Positions 35,026-46,388 are shown, numbered from the stretch's first letter. The stretch: 64,000 nucleotides of DNA from Urechis unicinctus (GCA_034190875.2 CM067358.1:40715014-40779013); one strand, 5' to 3'. Numbers and translations: made by a program. Notes: a model not told the origin generated them from the sequence alone.

Positions 35026-35150
35026 ATGCTAGCATCAGCTCTTCGGTTGATGAGATTTAATCCCAGAGCTGAACATGTACCAGGCAAGGACATGGTCGTG
35101 GCCGACAATGAACCCCATGCTGCACGATTATGCGGACACAGTTAAGCGTT
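35026..35150 (+). pseudogene. Ty3/gypsy-type RNase H fragment
   Basis: The frame MLASALRLMRFNPRAEHVPG followed by KDMVVAD matches the pattern at the end of Ty3/gypsy reverse transcriptase-RNase H, where a basic stretch precedes HVPGK and a V(A)AD motif. The usual Leu-Ser-Arg after Asp is absent and no other retrotransposon domain is seen. A short dead remnant. Confidence 0.6.
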
Positions 35151-35218
35151 TGTTATCGCATGGTCACGAAGGTGATATGGGGAAAGAACACAAGGACGCA
35201 GAGCGTCCGAGTATAGAG

Positions 35219-35370
35219 TTTTCGAAAACACGCGGTCTGTCATAACGCGGCTGTGTGACTGGGTAAATCCTTATGACGTCATTAGTTAGCGTTTCACAAG
35301 GCGCGTTATCACCGCAGGTTTTCGTCAGGTTACGTTGTCTGGAAACGTAAGCATTTTTAACTTGGCGAAT
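35219..35370. repeat. Dispersed repeat, member 2
   Basis: Second copy of the element at 33,405-33,515, sharing CCTTATGACGTCATTAGTTA and GTTGTCTGGAAACGTAAGCA, about 180 bp left of the Polinton. Confidence 0.8.
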
Positions 35371-35552
35371 TCGCATTCACCGAGTTATGGCGATCAGCCC
35401 GGTTTGTAAGTTTGATTGTATGTATGTATGGATGTTTGTTAACATTTTTTTGTTTCGCGATACAGGTCGCAATTTTTCAGATTTTTTTTTTAAATGGTTG
35501 GGAGCATTAATGCGCAGAACCGAGATGTTTTGTTTGTTCGTTTGTATGTATG

Positions 35553-35675
35553 AGTAGTATAGAGACTGGGGGTACGAGCACAGCTACCAAACTGGACTAA
35601 CATGAGCCAGCGAACCGCTCGCACCTCCCCCCTCCATACCAGGAGCCCTTCCAGCCCCCCATGGTCCAGGGCCAC
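35553..35675. repeat. Left terminal inverted repeat of the Polinton
   Basis: About 123 bp starting AGTAGTATAGAGACTGGGGG and continuing through ACGAGCACAGCTA and CTCGCACCTCCCCCCTCCAT. It differs from the right end mainly by an extra 13-16 bases around ATGAGCCAGCGAAC. Confidence 0.9.
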
Positions 35676-35699
35676 TAAAGAGGGCGACAGCAATGTGAA

Positions 35700-35865
35700 C
35701 AATCTACACCAGGACCCTGCGGAATAAGCTCTTCTAAACTACTCACGCGCTCCAAAAGGTCCTTATACTTTGCCCGCACTTCAATCTCAAGGTCACCTTC
35801 TCCTCCCATATATTTTCCACATCTGCCCGCAGCTCGGCCACCACCACTTGTTCATCGGTGCTCAT
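35700..35865 (-). pseudogene. Frameshifted Polinton coiled-coil gene
   Basis: The ATG at 35865 opens MSTDEQVVVAELRADVENIW, clearly related to the 88-residue coiled-coil protein at 27,696. A base loss after EEKV shifts the frame and only one of the two coiled-coil units is present. It sits between PolB and the left end. Confidence 0.7.
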
Positions 35866-37567
35866 TCTATACCTCAGCCCTCATCTGTTCAACAGATCGA
35901 CGCGTGCCCATAATCCCAGAGTGTCTACGCCACCTGGAGCTATCCACTGCTTTGAGTCAAAGGGGGAGAGACACCTTGTTAATATGGAGACCATATATTT
36001 TGTGGCAGTCACTCCTGAGCATGTTCATTCCGTGGCGAAACTGCTTTTGGGCGAACAGCGACTCCACATACTGAGCGTGCCGTAGATGCTTCTTCACCAC
36101 CACCTTCTTCACACCTTTTGCTTTTTTGATCTCATCCTGGCTCGACATCAAGATCGAGTACATCTTAGGGCGTAGACCAACATACATTGATGGGCACGCC
36201 GGCACACTCATCCTTCATCTTCCCGAGAACCTTCTTGTTCACACTGCTGTAGAGGCTACGGGAGGGATGAAAGTTACTAGTGTCATAGAGATGGGCATCT
36301 TCCTTCATGTCAGCATACACGTCAGGCGTGCGTATCTCCATAAGCAGAGAATCCGTATCCGTGTACAACAAGCCAAGGTTCTTGCCATAACTGTCGTACA
36401 TCAGGTGCTTGGAGAGGTCGAGTATACACATACCCACATACACCGGGCGGTTCAGTACCAGGTGAGTATTGTACATGTGCAGAGCGGCCAGGTCATTATC
36501 AAACACCTGATGACGCGAGTAGGCAGGACTTGCGATAAGCCTACGCATTCTTTCTTCTTCCGTAGAGCGCACAATCTTGACATTGACCCGCCTGCGGAGG
36601 TTCTCCATGGTCTTGCTGAACACAGAGTTGTTCATCAGCTTATACAGGTCCTTCTCAAAGTCGCTGGTGGCCACCTTACGCAGATCCGTATTCATCCGAA
36701 TGTAAGGCTCCATCCAGGGGCTCTGGTTAAAGACAAGTGCACGATGGATCTTGGTAAGTCTCATCCCCAAAGACAGATACAGCTTGAGGTTCCTGTAGTG
36801 CATCACATACTTCTCCTCATCCCGCAGGTTTGGCACCAGCTTTTCAACCTCACCCAAGGTGCCACCCAACTCACCCAGGTGGTTATTCTGATAGTTCGAC
36901 AACCAGTCGTTCTCTACAAGAAGCCGCTCCGGAGCCAGCGGGTAGTCGTTGTGCTCGTCATGAAGTGCACTAGGATACTCCAAGTCAACCTCAAGTATGC
37001 ATCTAGTCTCGGCATCATCTGGGTGGTCCTGTATCTGTAGATCCTCCGGCCAAGTCACCCACTCAATACCCGCAGTTGGCAAAGGCTGACTCATAGCCCA
37101 CCCATACAAATTGTTAGCATCAAGGTACTGGATGTAGCTCGTTGGTTTATCCTGGTCATCCACGAGCGGGTTATTAGCCCTAGCGTGGAGGCGCGACACC
37201 ATGCATATACCACCGCGTAGACCTTTCTCAATGAACAGGTGCTTGTCATAGTCGGTGAGTAGCTCGAGTTCCACGCCTGTGCTCTTAAGCAAAGCATCCC
37301 ACGACAAACCGGGACTGGTATAGTAGTGAGCCGGATCCAACCCGTACTGCTTAAGACAGGTCTTGCGGAACACCTCAAACACATCAGCCAGGAGCAGTAC
37401 ATCTGTCCGCAGGTACAGGTCATGGTAGTCACCCATGTTCTTACACCGGAACACGCTCTATACCTCCTCGGAGAGCTTGCTGTAGAACTCCGAGATTGGG
37501 GCAGAGGGGAATCAAACTTATCCCAGCTGTCCATGAACTCATAGGGGAAGACTCACTTACGCAACAG

Positions 37568-39055
37568 CAGGGGTGGAAATTAGCACTCGCCCGCCCGCCA
37601 ATGGCGAGTAAAATCAGGCTCGGGTGAATGGCGGTACCCAATTCAGTTGTCCGGTTGGCGAGTCAATTTTTCCCATGGCAAAACTTCGCCTCAAAATTTT
37701 CTTGTATGCTGCCACCGTTTGAGTTTGGCTGCAGCAAGCGGCAGCCTGGCGTCCGCGATTAACCCTCATGAACAATTAATTAAATTTGTAGCAGACAGCC
37801 AATCATTGGTCAGCGTGCGACTATGAAAGAATGATCACGCCAATCTCTCTTTGTTAGCGCTGTTTGCTTTTAGTATCAACCAGCCAATTACTCGTGAACG
37901 TCACCGAAAGATTAAACATTGGTGATACAAATTTATTACACCCAATAGGACGACACTGTAAGCTGAGTGTAAGAGACAGAGTTGTTATCTGATCCGTATC
38001 GAATAAAACCATTCAAGCCTTGCGACATGGATAACCTGTGCGTCACCGTGAAGCTTATGAACATCGTCGCATCAGTCCGTTCTCGGCTACCTCAAATTCT
38101 ACGTCAGCTATGTTGGAGCGTCAACTATCAATCTTGCGTTTGTTTGAGAGGAACAGAAGGAAACAGCAAGAACCTACGAAAGAGATCACAGGACAAGGAA
38201 GTTCAACGAGAAGTGGATGCGAGACGATTTGGGGAAAATAAGTGAGTGAATAGTATTCGACATGAAAAAAAGTTAATGCATTGTAAACAACGCAGAGCAC
38301 TCACAACCAAAGATCAACTTAAAAAAAGTCTTTTTTTACAAGGGCACTGGAAATTTCTAGCTCGAAAGCATCAAAGAATATAGACATTCACAGGACCATG
38401 AACAGCTGGCTCCACATGAACAGAGAGTATGGTGAAGAATGTGTGAATCTGTTCCTCTTGGTGGATCTTCACCTAACTCTCCCTGCCTCTACTGCAGAAT
38501 GTGGAGCGTGGATTCAGCTCAGTGGGGCTTATCAAGAGTGACTGGCGCTTCAGCCTCAATACAACCACCCTAAATGATCACATGATAATAATGCTTCAAT
38601 CAGACATTGGTAGCTATGACCCATCATCGGCCAATGAGTTACGGTGGCCCCAGAAAGAAGCTAGTCATGTTGATGGAGGGGAAAGGAGACACTGATGAGG
38701 AGAGTGATGGTGAGGAAGATGACGCTTGAAAGGCTCCAAGAACTTGCCTAAGGGGAGGAGCTAAAGGACCTCTAATCTGTGATTTGTTTATTTAGGTTTT
38801 TGTATTAGCAGTTTGTAAAAAAAAGTAATGTGACCACCTGTCGTCTATTTCCTGAGGTTTCAGGGTTTTTTTTGGTTTTTGTCCGTATAGGCGTTTTCGT
38901 TCTGTATATGCGTTTTTGTTTGAATAAATTTGACACTCCGGAAGCAGAAATTTCTTACACATTGTTTGGGCCGGTAGGTTTATAGCCGGGCCAGTTACTT
39001 TTTTCATGTACCAGACCGGTTGGTCGGTAGCTGAAAAAGTTAGTTACCACCCCTG
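37568..39055 (+). mobile_element. hAT transposon (non-autonomous) in the PolB gene
   Basis: The ends are CAGGGGTGGAAA and the inverted CCACCCCTG, flanked by a perfect 8-bp duplication CGCAACAG (37,560-37,567 and 39,056-39,063), diagnostic of hAT elements. Inside, broken plus-strand frames end with ERGFSSVGLIKSDWRFSLNT, the C-terminal dimerisation region of hAT transposases; the catalytic part is missing or unreadable. The length is 1,488 bp. Confidence 0.92.
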
Positions 39056-39803
39056 CGCAACAGCAACCGCCGCTTCATCTGGTCTGGCTCATATTCCGCC
39101 GTCACAGCAAAGGCATCTGGGTTGTTAGCAGACACCAGCTTATCAAGCGAGGCCACGAGGAACTGTGCACTGTCAATGAAGCGCAACTGTCCAAGCGACA
39201 GGGAAATATATTTCTCCATGTCGTTGGGGATGCAGTTTATGTTCCCCTCCACATTGCTTATACCCTGCATCAAGAGATGGGAGTCATAGCCCCGCAGGAT
39301 ATGGAACACCACAGGGATGGGTGTTGTCTTGGGACTCAGCCGAAGTTTCAGGTTGCACACGTTATGGGCTGGCCCTCTGTACAAGCCTGTTATATGGCAG
39401 TGATCGCGGACATAGTCACAGCCCAGTTTTTTCTAACACACGTGACAGTGGGTTGCAGCCTTATGTGCCCTTCTATCCTCCTGAGTCATCCGCATAGGGA
39501 CAGGCTTGGACAGAACTGCTTTGATCTTTTGCTCCTCCTGCTGCATAGCCTGTAAGAACTTCTCCACAGCATCGCTTCCTCTGTAAACCACAGGGGGTTC
39601 GGTCTTACCGTCACAACGAACAACCACATAGCCGTAGCCGCATCCTTGGTGTTCCTGCGTTCTCTGCGTGTTGCTCTTACCAGGATTAAGCGCAGGACCC
39701 GGAAGCTTCACTGTGAGCGCCTCAAAGTCAGCATAGATGACGTAGCTGTTTCTGCCAGTTCTGGCAGGATAATATGTTCTTCCCTTCTTCAGGCATATCC
39801 ACT

Positions 39804-40853
39804 AAAACCATTCAAGCCTTGCGACATGGATAACATGTGCGTCACCGTGAAGCTTATGAACATCGTCGCATCAGTCCGTTCTCGGCTACCTCAAATTCTA
39901 CGTCAGCTATGTTGGAGCGTCAACTATCAATCTTGCGTTTGTTTGAGAGGAACAGAAGGAAACAGCAAGAACCTACGAAAGAGATCACAGGACAAGGAAG
40001 TTCAACGAGAAGTGGATGCGAGACGATTTGGGGAAAATAAGTGAGTGAATAGTATTCGACATGAAAAAAAGTTAATGCATTGTAAACAACGCAGAGCACT
40101 CACAACCAAAGATCAACTTAAAAAAGTCTTTTTTACAAGGGCACTGGAAATTTCTAGCTCGAAAGCATCAAAGAATATAGACATTCACAGGACCATGAAC
40201 AGCTGGCTCCACATGAACAGAGAGTATGGTGAAGAATGTGTGAATCTGTTCCTCTTGGTGGATCTTCACCTAACTCTCCCTGCCTCTACTGCAGAATGTG
40301 GAGCGTGGATTCAGCTCAGTGGGGCTTATCAAGAGTGACTGGCGCTTCAGCCTCAATACAACCACCCTAAATGATCACATGATAATAATGCTTCAATCAG
40401 ACATTGGTAGCTATGACCCATCATCGGCCAATGAGTTACGGTGGCCCCAGAAAGAAGCTAGTCATGTTGATGGAGGGGAAAGGAGACACTGATGAGGAGA
40501 GTGATGGTGAGGAAGATGACGCTTGAAAGGCTCCAAGAACTTGCCTAAGGGGAGGAGCTAAAGGACCTCTAATCTGTGATTTGTTTATTTAGGTTTTTGT
40601 ATTAGCAGTTTGTAAAAAAAAGTAATGTGACCACCTGTCGTCTATTTCCTGAGGTTTCAGGTTTTTTGGGGGGTTTTTGTCCCTATAGGCGTTTTCGTTC
40701 TGTATATGCGTTTTTGTTTGAATAAATTTGACACTCCAGAAGCAGAAATTTCTTACACATTGTTTGGGCCGGTAGGTTTATAGCCGGGCTGGTTACTTTT
40801 TTCATGTACCAGCCCGGTTGGCCGGTAGCTGAAAAATTTAGTTTCCACCCCTG
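39804..40853 (+). mobile_element. hAT 3' remnant in tandem unit 2
   Basis: Same as the right two thirds of the hAT element, with the transposase C-terminal frame MERGFSSVGLIKSDW and the CCACCCCTG end followed by CGCAACAG. It lacks a left end because it arose by tandem duplication, not by transposition. Confidence 0.9.
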
Positions 40854-41599
40854 CGCAACAGCAACCGCCGCTTCATCTGGTCTGGCTCATATTCCGCCGT
40901 CACAGCAAAGGCATCTGGGTTGTTAGCAGACACCAGCTTATCAAGCGAGGCCACGAGGAACTGTGCACTGTCAATGAAGCGCAACTGTCCAAGCGACAGG
41001 GAAATATATTTCTCCATGTTGTTGGGGATGCAGTTTATGTTCCCCTCCACATTGCTTATACCCTGCATCAAGAGATGGGAGTCATAGCCCCGCAGGTTAT
41101 GGAACACCACAGGGATGGGTGTTGTCTTGGGACTCAGCCGAAGTTTCAGGTTGCACACGTTATGGGCTGGCCCTCTGTACAAGCCTGTTATATGGCAGTG
41201 ATCGCGGACATAGTCACAGCCCAGATTTTTCTAACACACACGTGACAGTGGGTTGCAGCCTTATGTGCCCTTCTATCCTAGTCATCCGCATAGGGACAGG
41301 CTTGGACAGAACTGCTTTGATCTTTTGCTCCTCCTGCTGCATAGCCTGTAAGAACTTCTCCACAGCATCGCTTCCTCTGTAAACCACAGGGGGTTCGGTC
41401 TTACCATCACAACGAACAACCACATAGCCGTAGCCGCATCCTTGGTGTTCCTGCGTTCTCTGCGTGTTGCTCTTACCAGGATTAAGCGCAGGACCCGGAA
41501 GCTTCACTGTGAGCGCCTCAAAGTCAGCATAGATGACGTAGCTGTTTCTGCCAGTTCTGGCAGGATAATATGTTCTTCCCTTCCTCAGGCATATCCACT

Positions 41600-42654
41600 A
41601 AAACCATTCAAGCCTTGCGACATGGATAACCTGTGCGTCACCGTGAAGCTTATGAACATCGTCGCATCAGTCCGTTCTCGGCTACCTCAAATTCTACGTC
41701 AGCTATGTTGGAGCGTCAACTATCAATCTTGCGTTTGTTTAAGAGGAACAGAAGGAAACAGCAAGAACCTACGAAAGAGATCACAGGACAAGGAAGTTCA
41801 ACGAGAAGTGGATGCGAGACGATTTGGGGAAAATAAGTGAGTGAATAGTATTCGACATGAAAAAAAGTTAATGCATTGTAAACAACGCAGAGCACTCACA
41901 ACCAAAGATCAACTTAAAAAAAGTCTTTTTTACAAGGGCACTGGAAATTTCTAGCTCGAAAGCATCAAAGAATATAGACATTCACAGGACCATGAACAGC
42001 TGGCTCCACATGAACAGAGAGTATGGTGAAGAATGTGTGAATCTGTTCCTCTTGGTGGATCTTCACCTAACTCTCCCTGCCTCTACTGCAGAATGTGGAG
42101 CGTGGATTCAGCTCAGTGGGGCTTATCAAGAGTGACTGGCGCTTCAGCCTCAATACAACCACCCTAAATGACCACATGATAATAATGCTTCAATCAGACA
42201 TTGGTAGCTATGACCCATCATCGGCCAATGAGTTACGGTGGCCCCAGAAAGAAGCTAGTCATGTTGATGGAGGGGAAAGGAGACACTGATGAGGAGAGTG
42301 ATGGTGAGGAAGATGACGCTTGAAAGGCTCCAAGAACTTGCCTAAGGGGAGGAGCTAAGGACCTCTAATCTGTGATTTGTTTATTTAGGTTTTTTTGTAT
42401 TAGCAGTTTGTAAAAAAAAAGTAATGTGACCACCTGTCGTCTATTTCCTGAGGTTTCAGGTTTTTTTGGGGGGTTTTTTGTCCCTATAGGCGTTTTCGTT
42501 CTGTATATGCGTTTTTGTTTGAATAAATTTGACACTCCAGAAGCAGAAATTTCTTACACATTGTTTGGGCCGGTAGGTTTTATAGCCGGGCCGGTTACTT
42601 TTTCATGTACCAGCCCGGTTGGCCGGTAGCTGAAAAATTTAGTTTCCACCCCTG
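41600..42654 (+). mobile_element. hAT 3' remnant in tandem unit 3
   Basis: Third copy, again ending CCACCCCTG/CGCAACAG and joined on the left directly to PolB sequence. Small indels distinguish it from unit 2. Confidence 0.9.
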
Positions 42655-44814
42655 CGCAACAGCAACCGCCGCTTCATCTGGTCTGGCTCATATTCCGCCG
42701 TCACAGCAAAGGCATCTGGGTTGTTAGCAGACACCAGCTTATCAAGCGAGGCCACGAGGAACTGTGCACTGTCAATGAAGCGCAACTGTCCAAGCGACAG
42801 GGAAATATATTTCTCCATGTTGTTGGGGATGCAGTTTATGTTCCCCTCCACATTGCTTATACCCTGCATCAAGAGATGGGAGTCATAGCCCCGCAGGTTA
42901 TGGAACACCACAGGGATGGGTGTTGTCTTGGGACTCAGCCGAAGTTTCAGGTTGCACACGTTATGGGCTGGCCCTCTGTACAAGCCTGTTATATGGCAGT
43001 GATCGCGGACATAGTCACAGCCCAGATTTTTCTAACACACGTGACAGTGGGTTGCAGCCTTATGTGCCCTTCTATCCTCCTGAGTCATCCGCATAGGGAC
43101 AGGCTTGGACAGAACTGCTTTGATCTTTTGCTCCTCCTGCTGCATAGCCTGTAAGAACTTCTCCACAGCATCGCTTCCTCTGTAAACCACAGGGGGTTCG
43201 GTCTTACCATCACAACGAACAACCACATAGCCGTAGCCGCATCCTTGGTGTTCCTGCGTTCTCTGCGTGTTGCTCTTACCAGGATTAAGCGCAGGACCCG
43301 GAAGCTTCACTGTGAGCGCCTCAAAGTCAGCATAGATGACGTAGCTGTTTCTGCCAGTTCTGGCAGGATAATATGTTCTTCCCTTCCTCAGGCATATCCA
43401 CTCGCACAGCAGTTTGCCCTATCCCCATGCACTCAGGCTTATGCACCAGGAGCAGACCCTCTGGGGTATATCCATGCAGACATAGCTCACAGAAGAACTT
43501 GCGCTCTTTATGTTTGGTCTGGTCATACAGCAAGCGGTTCAGGTCTTTGATTTGCGTGTAATGAAACTTGCCGTCCTTCTCAATAAGCATGAGATTTATA
43601 CGAGTACCAGAGTGCTTACTGATGCGGTGTACAATAGTTGTCTTCCCATCCCAGCCAAAAACGTTCAAGGCTAGGTTAGCATGCTTTTCTATCTTCTCAA
43701 CATGCGACACTGGTGTAGGATATTCTACACCTGCACCCTCCAGCAGATCCAATAGCCACTGAATGTTATATTTTGATGGTCGCTGTGGGTTCTTGGCAAC
43801 CGGGTGCAGAGCGGCTACAATTGCCCATAGAATGCAGAAGTCGTCCCAGTTCTTTTAGTTTATGATGGCCTGCTTAGCCGCCAGCGCAGCCGGAAGTCGC
43901 AGGTAGGAGCCACCCTTCAACGGTTGGTAGTTGGCAATATCGATCCACAGAGTTTTAACTGACCCAAACTCCCAGCCAGATCCTCTATTAGTCCACTTCT
44001 CCAACGCTCTTGGATATTAGCATTACTCTGGTCCAGCGCATCGTTAATATCTTCTGAGGAGAGAATCACCTGCGGATTATTACGCAATAAAGGCTCAACA
44101 TACTCAGTGCTGCCATCATCAGCGTGCTTGGAGAGTACTACTTTGGAGGCAAACTGACACTTGATTCCACCTAGCTCTTCCAGCTCAACAGCCAAAACTT
44201 TACGCATCTTCTGACGCATCCCCTTTAAGAACATCATAAGGTCCGAGCCACGCAAATAGTTTTTAACAGCCCACTTAGTCTTCTTAAACTTAAGACACGG
44301 TGGGGGGACTGGTGACTGGTTTGCGGGGACTGTTCTGCGTGCTCGGGACTGGTCTGCGTGGAGCAGGAATTGGTCTGCGCGGCGCTGGTGTAGGGACCAC
44401 CTCTTGCAGCTCTAGGGCCTTCAACTGTGCCTCCTGCTCTTCCGAGGCTGACTTTGAACGAGCATACGGTGGCCGCTTCCCAGTCTTTGCCTCTAATTCT
44501 TTGTGAACGGCCTTTGCTCTCTCTGCATTTGTCATTTTCGGGCTCAGTGTCTCGGGAACAGGGGGCCCAGTGCCTAGGGCCTTCAACTGTGCCTCCTGCT
44601 CTTCCAGGGCTGCCTTTGAACACGGGCATAAGGTGGACGCTTCCCAGTCTTTGCCTCCAATTTTTTGCGTACGGCCTTTGCTCTCTCTGCATGAGTCATT
44701 GTATATACATATGATTTCCATTAGTCTAAAAGGGAATTTGTTGATACACAAAAGACAACAACTATACAATGAGCGGACTTTGACCTTGCTGACAGTGCCA
44801 CAGGATTTCTATTT

Positions 44815-44967
44815 TTATTCAGTGGGGAATCCCCGTTCAGTGGCTCCGGCTGCAGTCTCTTGTGAAGCAATTTTTTTCTTTTGACGAAGACGACTGTGGT
44901 TGACTTTATCGAACCCACAATCCATACACAATCCTACCTTATTATGTTTTATAGCCTTCTGACAACC
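44815..44967 (-). pseudogene. C-terminal remnant of an unidentified Polinton protein
   Basis: Downstream of the fiber-fragment insertion the minus frame reads GCQKAIKHNKVGLCMDCGFD, then a basic stretch SRLRQKKKI and a stop. The CxxC and Lys/Arg-rich end might bind nucleic acid. It is cut off at 44,967 by the inserted fragment, so its upstream part is unknown. Confidence 0.45.
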
Positions 44968-45174
44968 TGAAATGGGAGATAATAAAATCGTTGAGCTGGG
45001 AGACCCGAGTTCGCCAAAGGATGCTGCTAACAAAAAGTATGTTGGTGACAGACACAGAGAGCATCGCAGGGACCTGAGAGAACACGTAGCTGAAAGAACG
45101 AAACCCCTCATTACTGTTTGGGCAGAAGTAAGTGGCGCCCTTCGCAGAGGATATAGGTGGTCGTTTGGTGACGG
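44968..45174. repeat. 207-bp identical copy of part of the fiber-like gene
   Basis: By eye this is base-for-base the same as 54,855-55,061, the shaft region of the fiber-like gene (offset 9,887), and in the same orientation. It is embedded between two minus-strand remnants, where it interrupts the integrase after about 45 codons. There is no target-site duplication or transposon end. Confidence 0.95.
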
Positions 45175-45314
45175 TGCCATATAGCTTGCTTTGTTAGCCA
45201 CCCCCTGGCAACTTCCTCAGAAACCCTCGCTTCTGGTGCAAGCTTCTTGATAGCTGTTATGCCTTTCCAGTAGCCCTTAGGACTATAGTGTATTTTCTGC
45301 AAGCGACGATCCAT
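45175..45314 (-). pseudogene. N-terminal stub of the Polinton integrase
   Basis: The frame MDRRLQKIHYSPKGYWKGIT followed by EEVARGWLTKQAIW fits the N-terminal region of Polinton retroviral-type integrases (IHYSPxGYW and a W-L-x-K-Q-A block). It stops at the border of the inserted fiber fragment. The DDE catalytic core and the C-terminal domain are absent, so this element could not integrate itself. Confidence 0.75.
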
Positions 45315-45344
45315 ACAAAGTAAACGCCCGAGTCTCCAAATGGC

Positions 45345-45767
45345 CTACTTGGCAAGCCTGTATACAACCAGTCCAGTCGCAGCCATACCCAGTATAATGA
45401 ATGCCACCTCACGCCCTTTTTGACCATCTGAGGGCTCGTAGAAGTCTGAAAGCTGCGGCTCAGACCCCAGCAGGTCGACGGTTTTATTCGTAATCAGGGA
45501 GTACTCACGCATAGCCTCGTCCGCATCCCTAAAAGTATGCTCGGCATGTCCCTGGTGGCGCAGTTGCTCATTGATGAAGTGTAAACGCTCAGTTCTCTTC
45601 TTGGCCTATGCTGCCTGAGCAGATTGAAGCTGCTTGATTGCCATATCATGGCGTTTACGTTCTGCGTCCACTTGGCTGCCTCGTAACTTAGAGAATAAAA
45701 AGTTGCTCCCAGAGAATGCAAGGGCGTTAACAAGAGCGCCTCAAACAAGTAGCGCGAGTGTGTCCAT
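45345..45767 (-). pseudogene. Conserved small Polinton gene with two in-frame stops
   Basis: Start ATG at 45767 overlaps the previous stop as TAATG. The frame runs 141 codons to TAG at 45,345 with a TGA at codon 9 and a TAG at codon 54. Recognisable parts are ERLHFINEQLRHQGHAEHTF, then PQLSDFYEPSDGQ, and a C-terminal membrane segment FIILGMAATGLVVYRLAK. I recognise this as a conserved Polinton frame of unknown function: a coiled segment plus a C-terminal anchor. Confidence 0.7.
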
Positions 45768-46006
45768 TACTTCAGTATATCAACTGGTAAGATTCCTTGT
45801 TTAATTAGCATATCCTTTGTGGCCATAGCTAGTGATACATCGGCAACAGCCATAGCCAGGTCGCATGGAGAGAAATCAAGACGTGGCACCCCACCACCCA
45901 GAGCCATCTTAGCAAGCTTGGCATAACCTATTGATATACCGGAGACAACTGCACCATGGTACAGTGCGTTGACGAGCATTTTTCCATCAGTAATTGGTGT
46001 TGTCAT
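45767..46006 (-). CDS. Small hydrophobic Polinton protein, 79 aa
   Basis: Intact frame MTTPITDGKMLVNALYHGAV, with Gly/Ala-rich hydrophobic segments and the ending MLIKQGILPVDILK. It is packed between two other small genes, two bases after one stop and overlapping the next start by one base, typical of virus-like gene strings. I recognise it as a conserved small Polinton frame, probably membrane-associated, with no known role. Confidence 0.7.
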   Translation of the reverse strand: MTTPITDGKMLVNALYHGAVVSGISIGYAKLAKMALGGGVPRLDFSPCDLAMAVADVSLAMATKDMLIKQGILPVDILK

Positions 46007-46007
46007 C

Positions 46008-46388
46008 TTATTCCATATAAAACGAATCCTTTAAATGAGCGTTCCTAGGCTTTTGTACCACAACCTGTTTAGGGTGTGAGGCTACCATCTGGTGCCTGTA
46101 GCAATACAATGCTAGTCCAAACATCCCGACAACCAAAAGCAGAGCCCATTTTCCCCACGCCCACCTTTCCAGAGGGTTGCTCGTTGATATTGGCTCAACA
46201 GCTTCGTCTCTAGCATCTGTAAGTGCGGCCTTAGCCTCTCGGAGCTCTCTCAGAAGCTTACTTTGATTGGCTTTTCGAGCTGCAGCACCCTTTCGTCCTG
46301 CCACAGCCCTTTTAGCGTTTTTCGTAGTGGTAACTGACGTTATCTCCCCTGGTGTTGTCTCTCCTTGATTCGTGTTCGTTTCTTCCAT
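46008..46388 (-). CDS. Polinton single-pass membrane protein, 126 aa
   Basis: Ser/Thr-rich N-terminus, then a basic region NAKRAVAGRKGAAARKANQ, a short helical stretch, and one membrane segment ALLLVVGMFGLALYCY near residues 82-97, followed by a basic tail. The basic block before the membrane span may bind DNA or core. It is intact and between the 79-residue gene and the 219-residue gene. Function unknown; a similar layout is frequent in Polintons. Confidence 0.65.
   Translation of the reverse strand: MEETNTNQGETTPGEITSVTTTKNAKRAVAGRKGAAARKANQSKLLRELREAKAALTDARDEAVEPISTSNPLERWAWGKWALLLVVGMFGLALYCYRHQMVASHPKQVVVQKPRNAHLKDSFYME

Larger units (their letters stand above)
38005..43402. repeat. 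Three tandem 1.8-kb units of hAT 3' part plus PolB exonuclease region
   Basis: Units start at AAAACCATTCAAGCC at 38,005, 39,804 and 41,600 and end at CATATCCACT at 39,803, 41,599 and 43,402 (about 1,799, 1,796 and 1,803 bp). Each contains the hAT 3' portion and about 750 bp of PolB exonuclease sequence. Units differ by scattered substitutions and small indels (for example in T and G runs), so divergence is low. Only the leftmost unit connects to the complete hAT left end, so the hAT insertion came first and the duplications followed. Confidence 0.95.
35878..44699 (-). pseudogene. Polinton protein-primed DNA polymerase B, heavily broken
   Basis: Family B polymerase that would replicate the element from a protein primer. 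The start is set at the ATG at 44699 because MTHAERAKAVRKKLEAKTGK fits the usual N-terminus. Visible blocks: N-terminal region (44,260-43,403), exonuclease motif I ADFEA with the zinc-type motif DHCHITGLYRGPAHNVCN and exonuclease II FHNLRGYDS (three tandem copies), then palm motif A LDANNLYGWAM near 37,110, motif B KLMNNSVFSKT (Gly replaced by Ser) and motif C YTDTDSLL. Breaks: stop at 43,855-43,857, a frame change near 43,970, a hAT insertion at 37,568, a stop near 37,456, frame changes near 37,500, 36,170 and 35,955. The most leftward exonuclease copy has FHILRGYDS, losing the conserved Asn. It cannot make polymerase. Confidence 0.9.

Noticed and set aside
36126..37040. 304-codon plus-strand frame
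   Set aside because: It is the antisense of the PolB palm region, which carries the recognisable polymerase motifs on the minus strand.
38792..39007. CRISPR-like or satellite reading of the 1.8-kb repeats at 38-43 kb
   Set aside because: The units are explained by a hAT insertion followed by tandem duplication; there are no short spacers.
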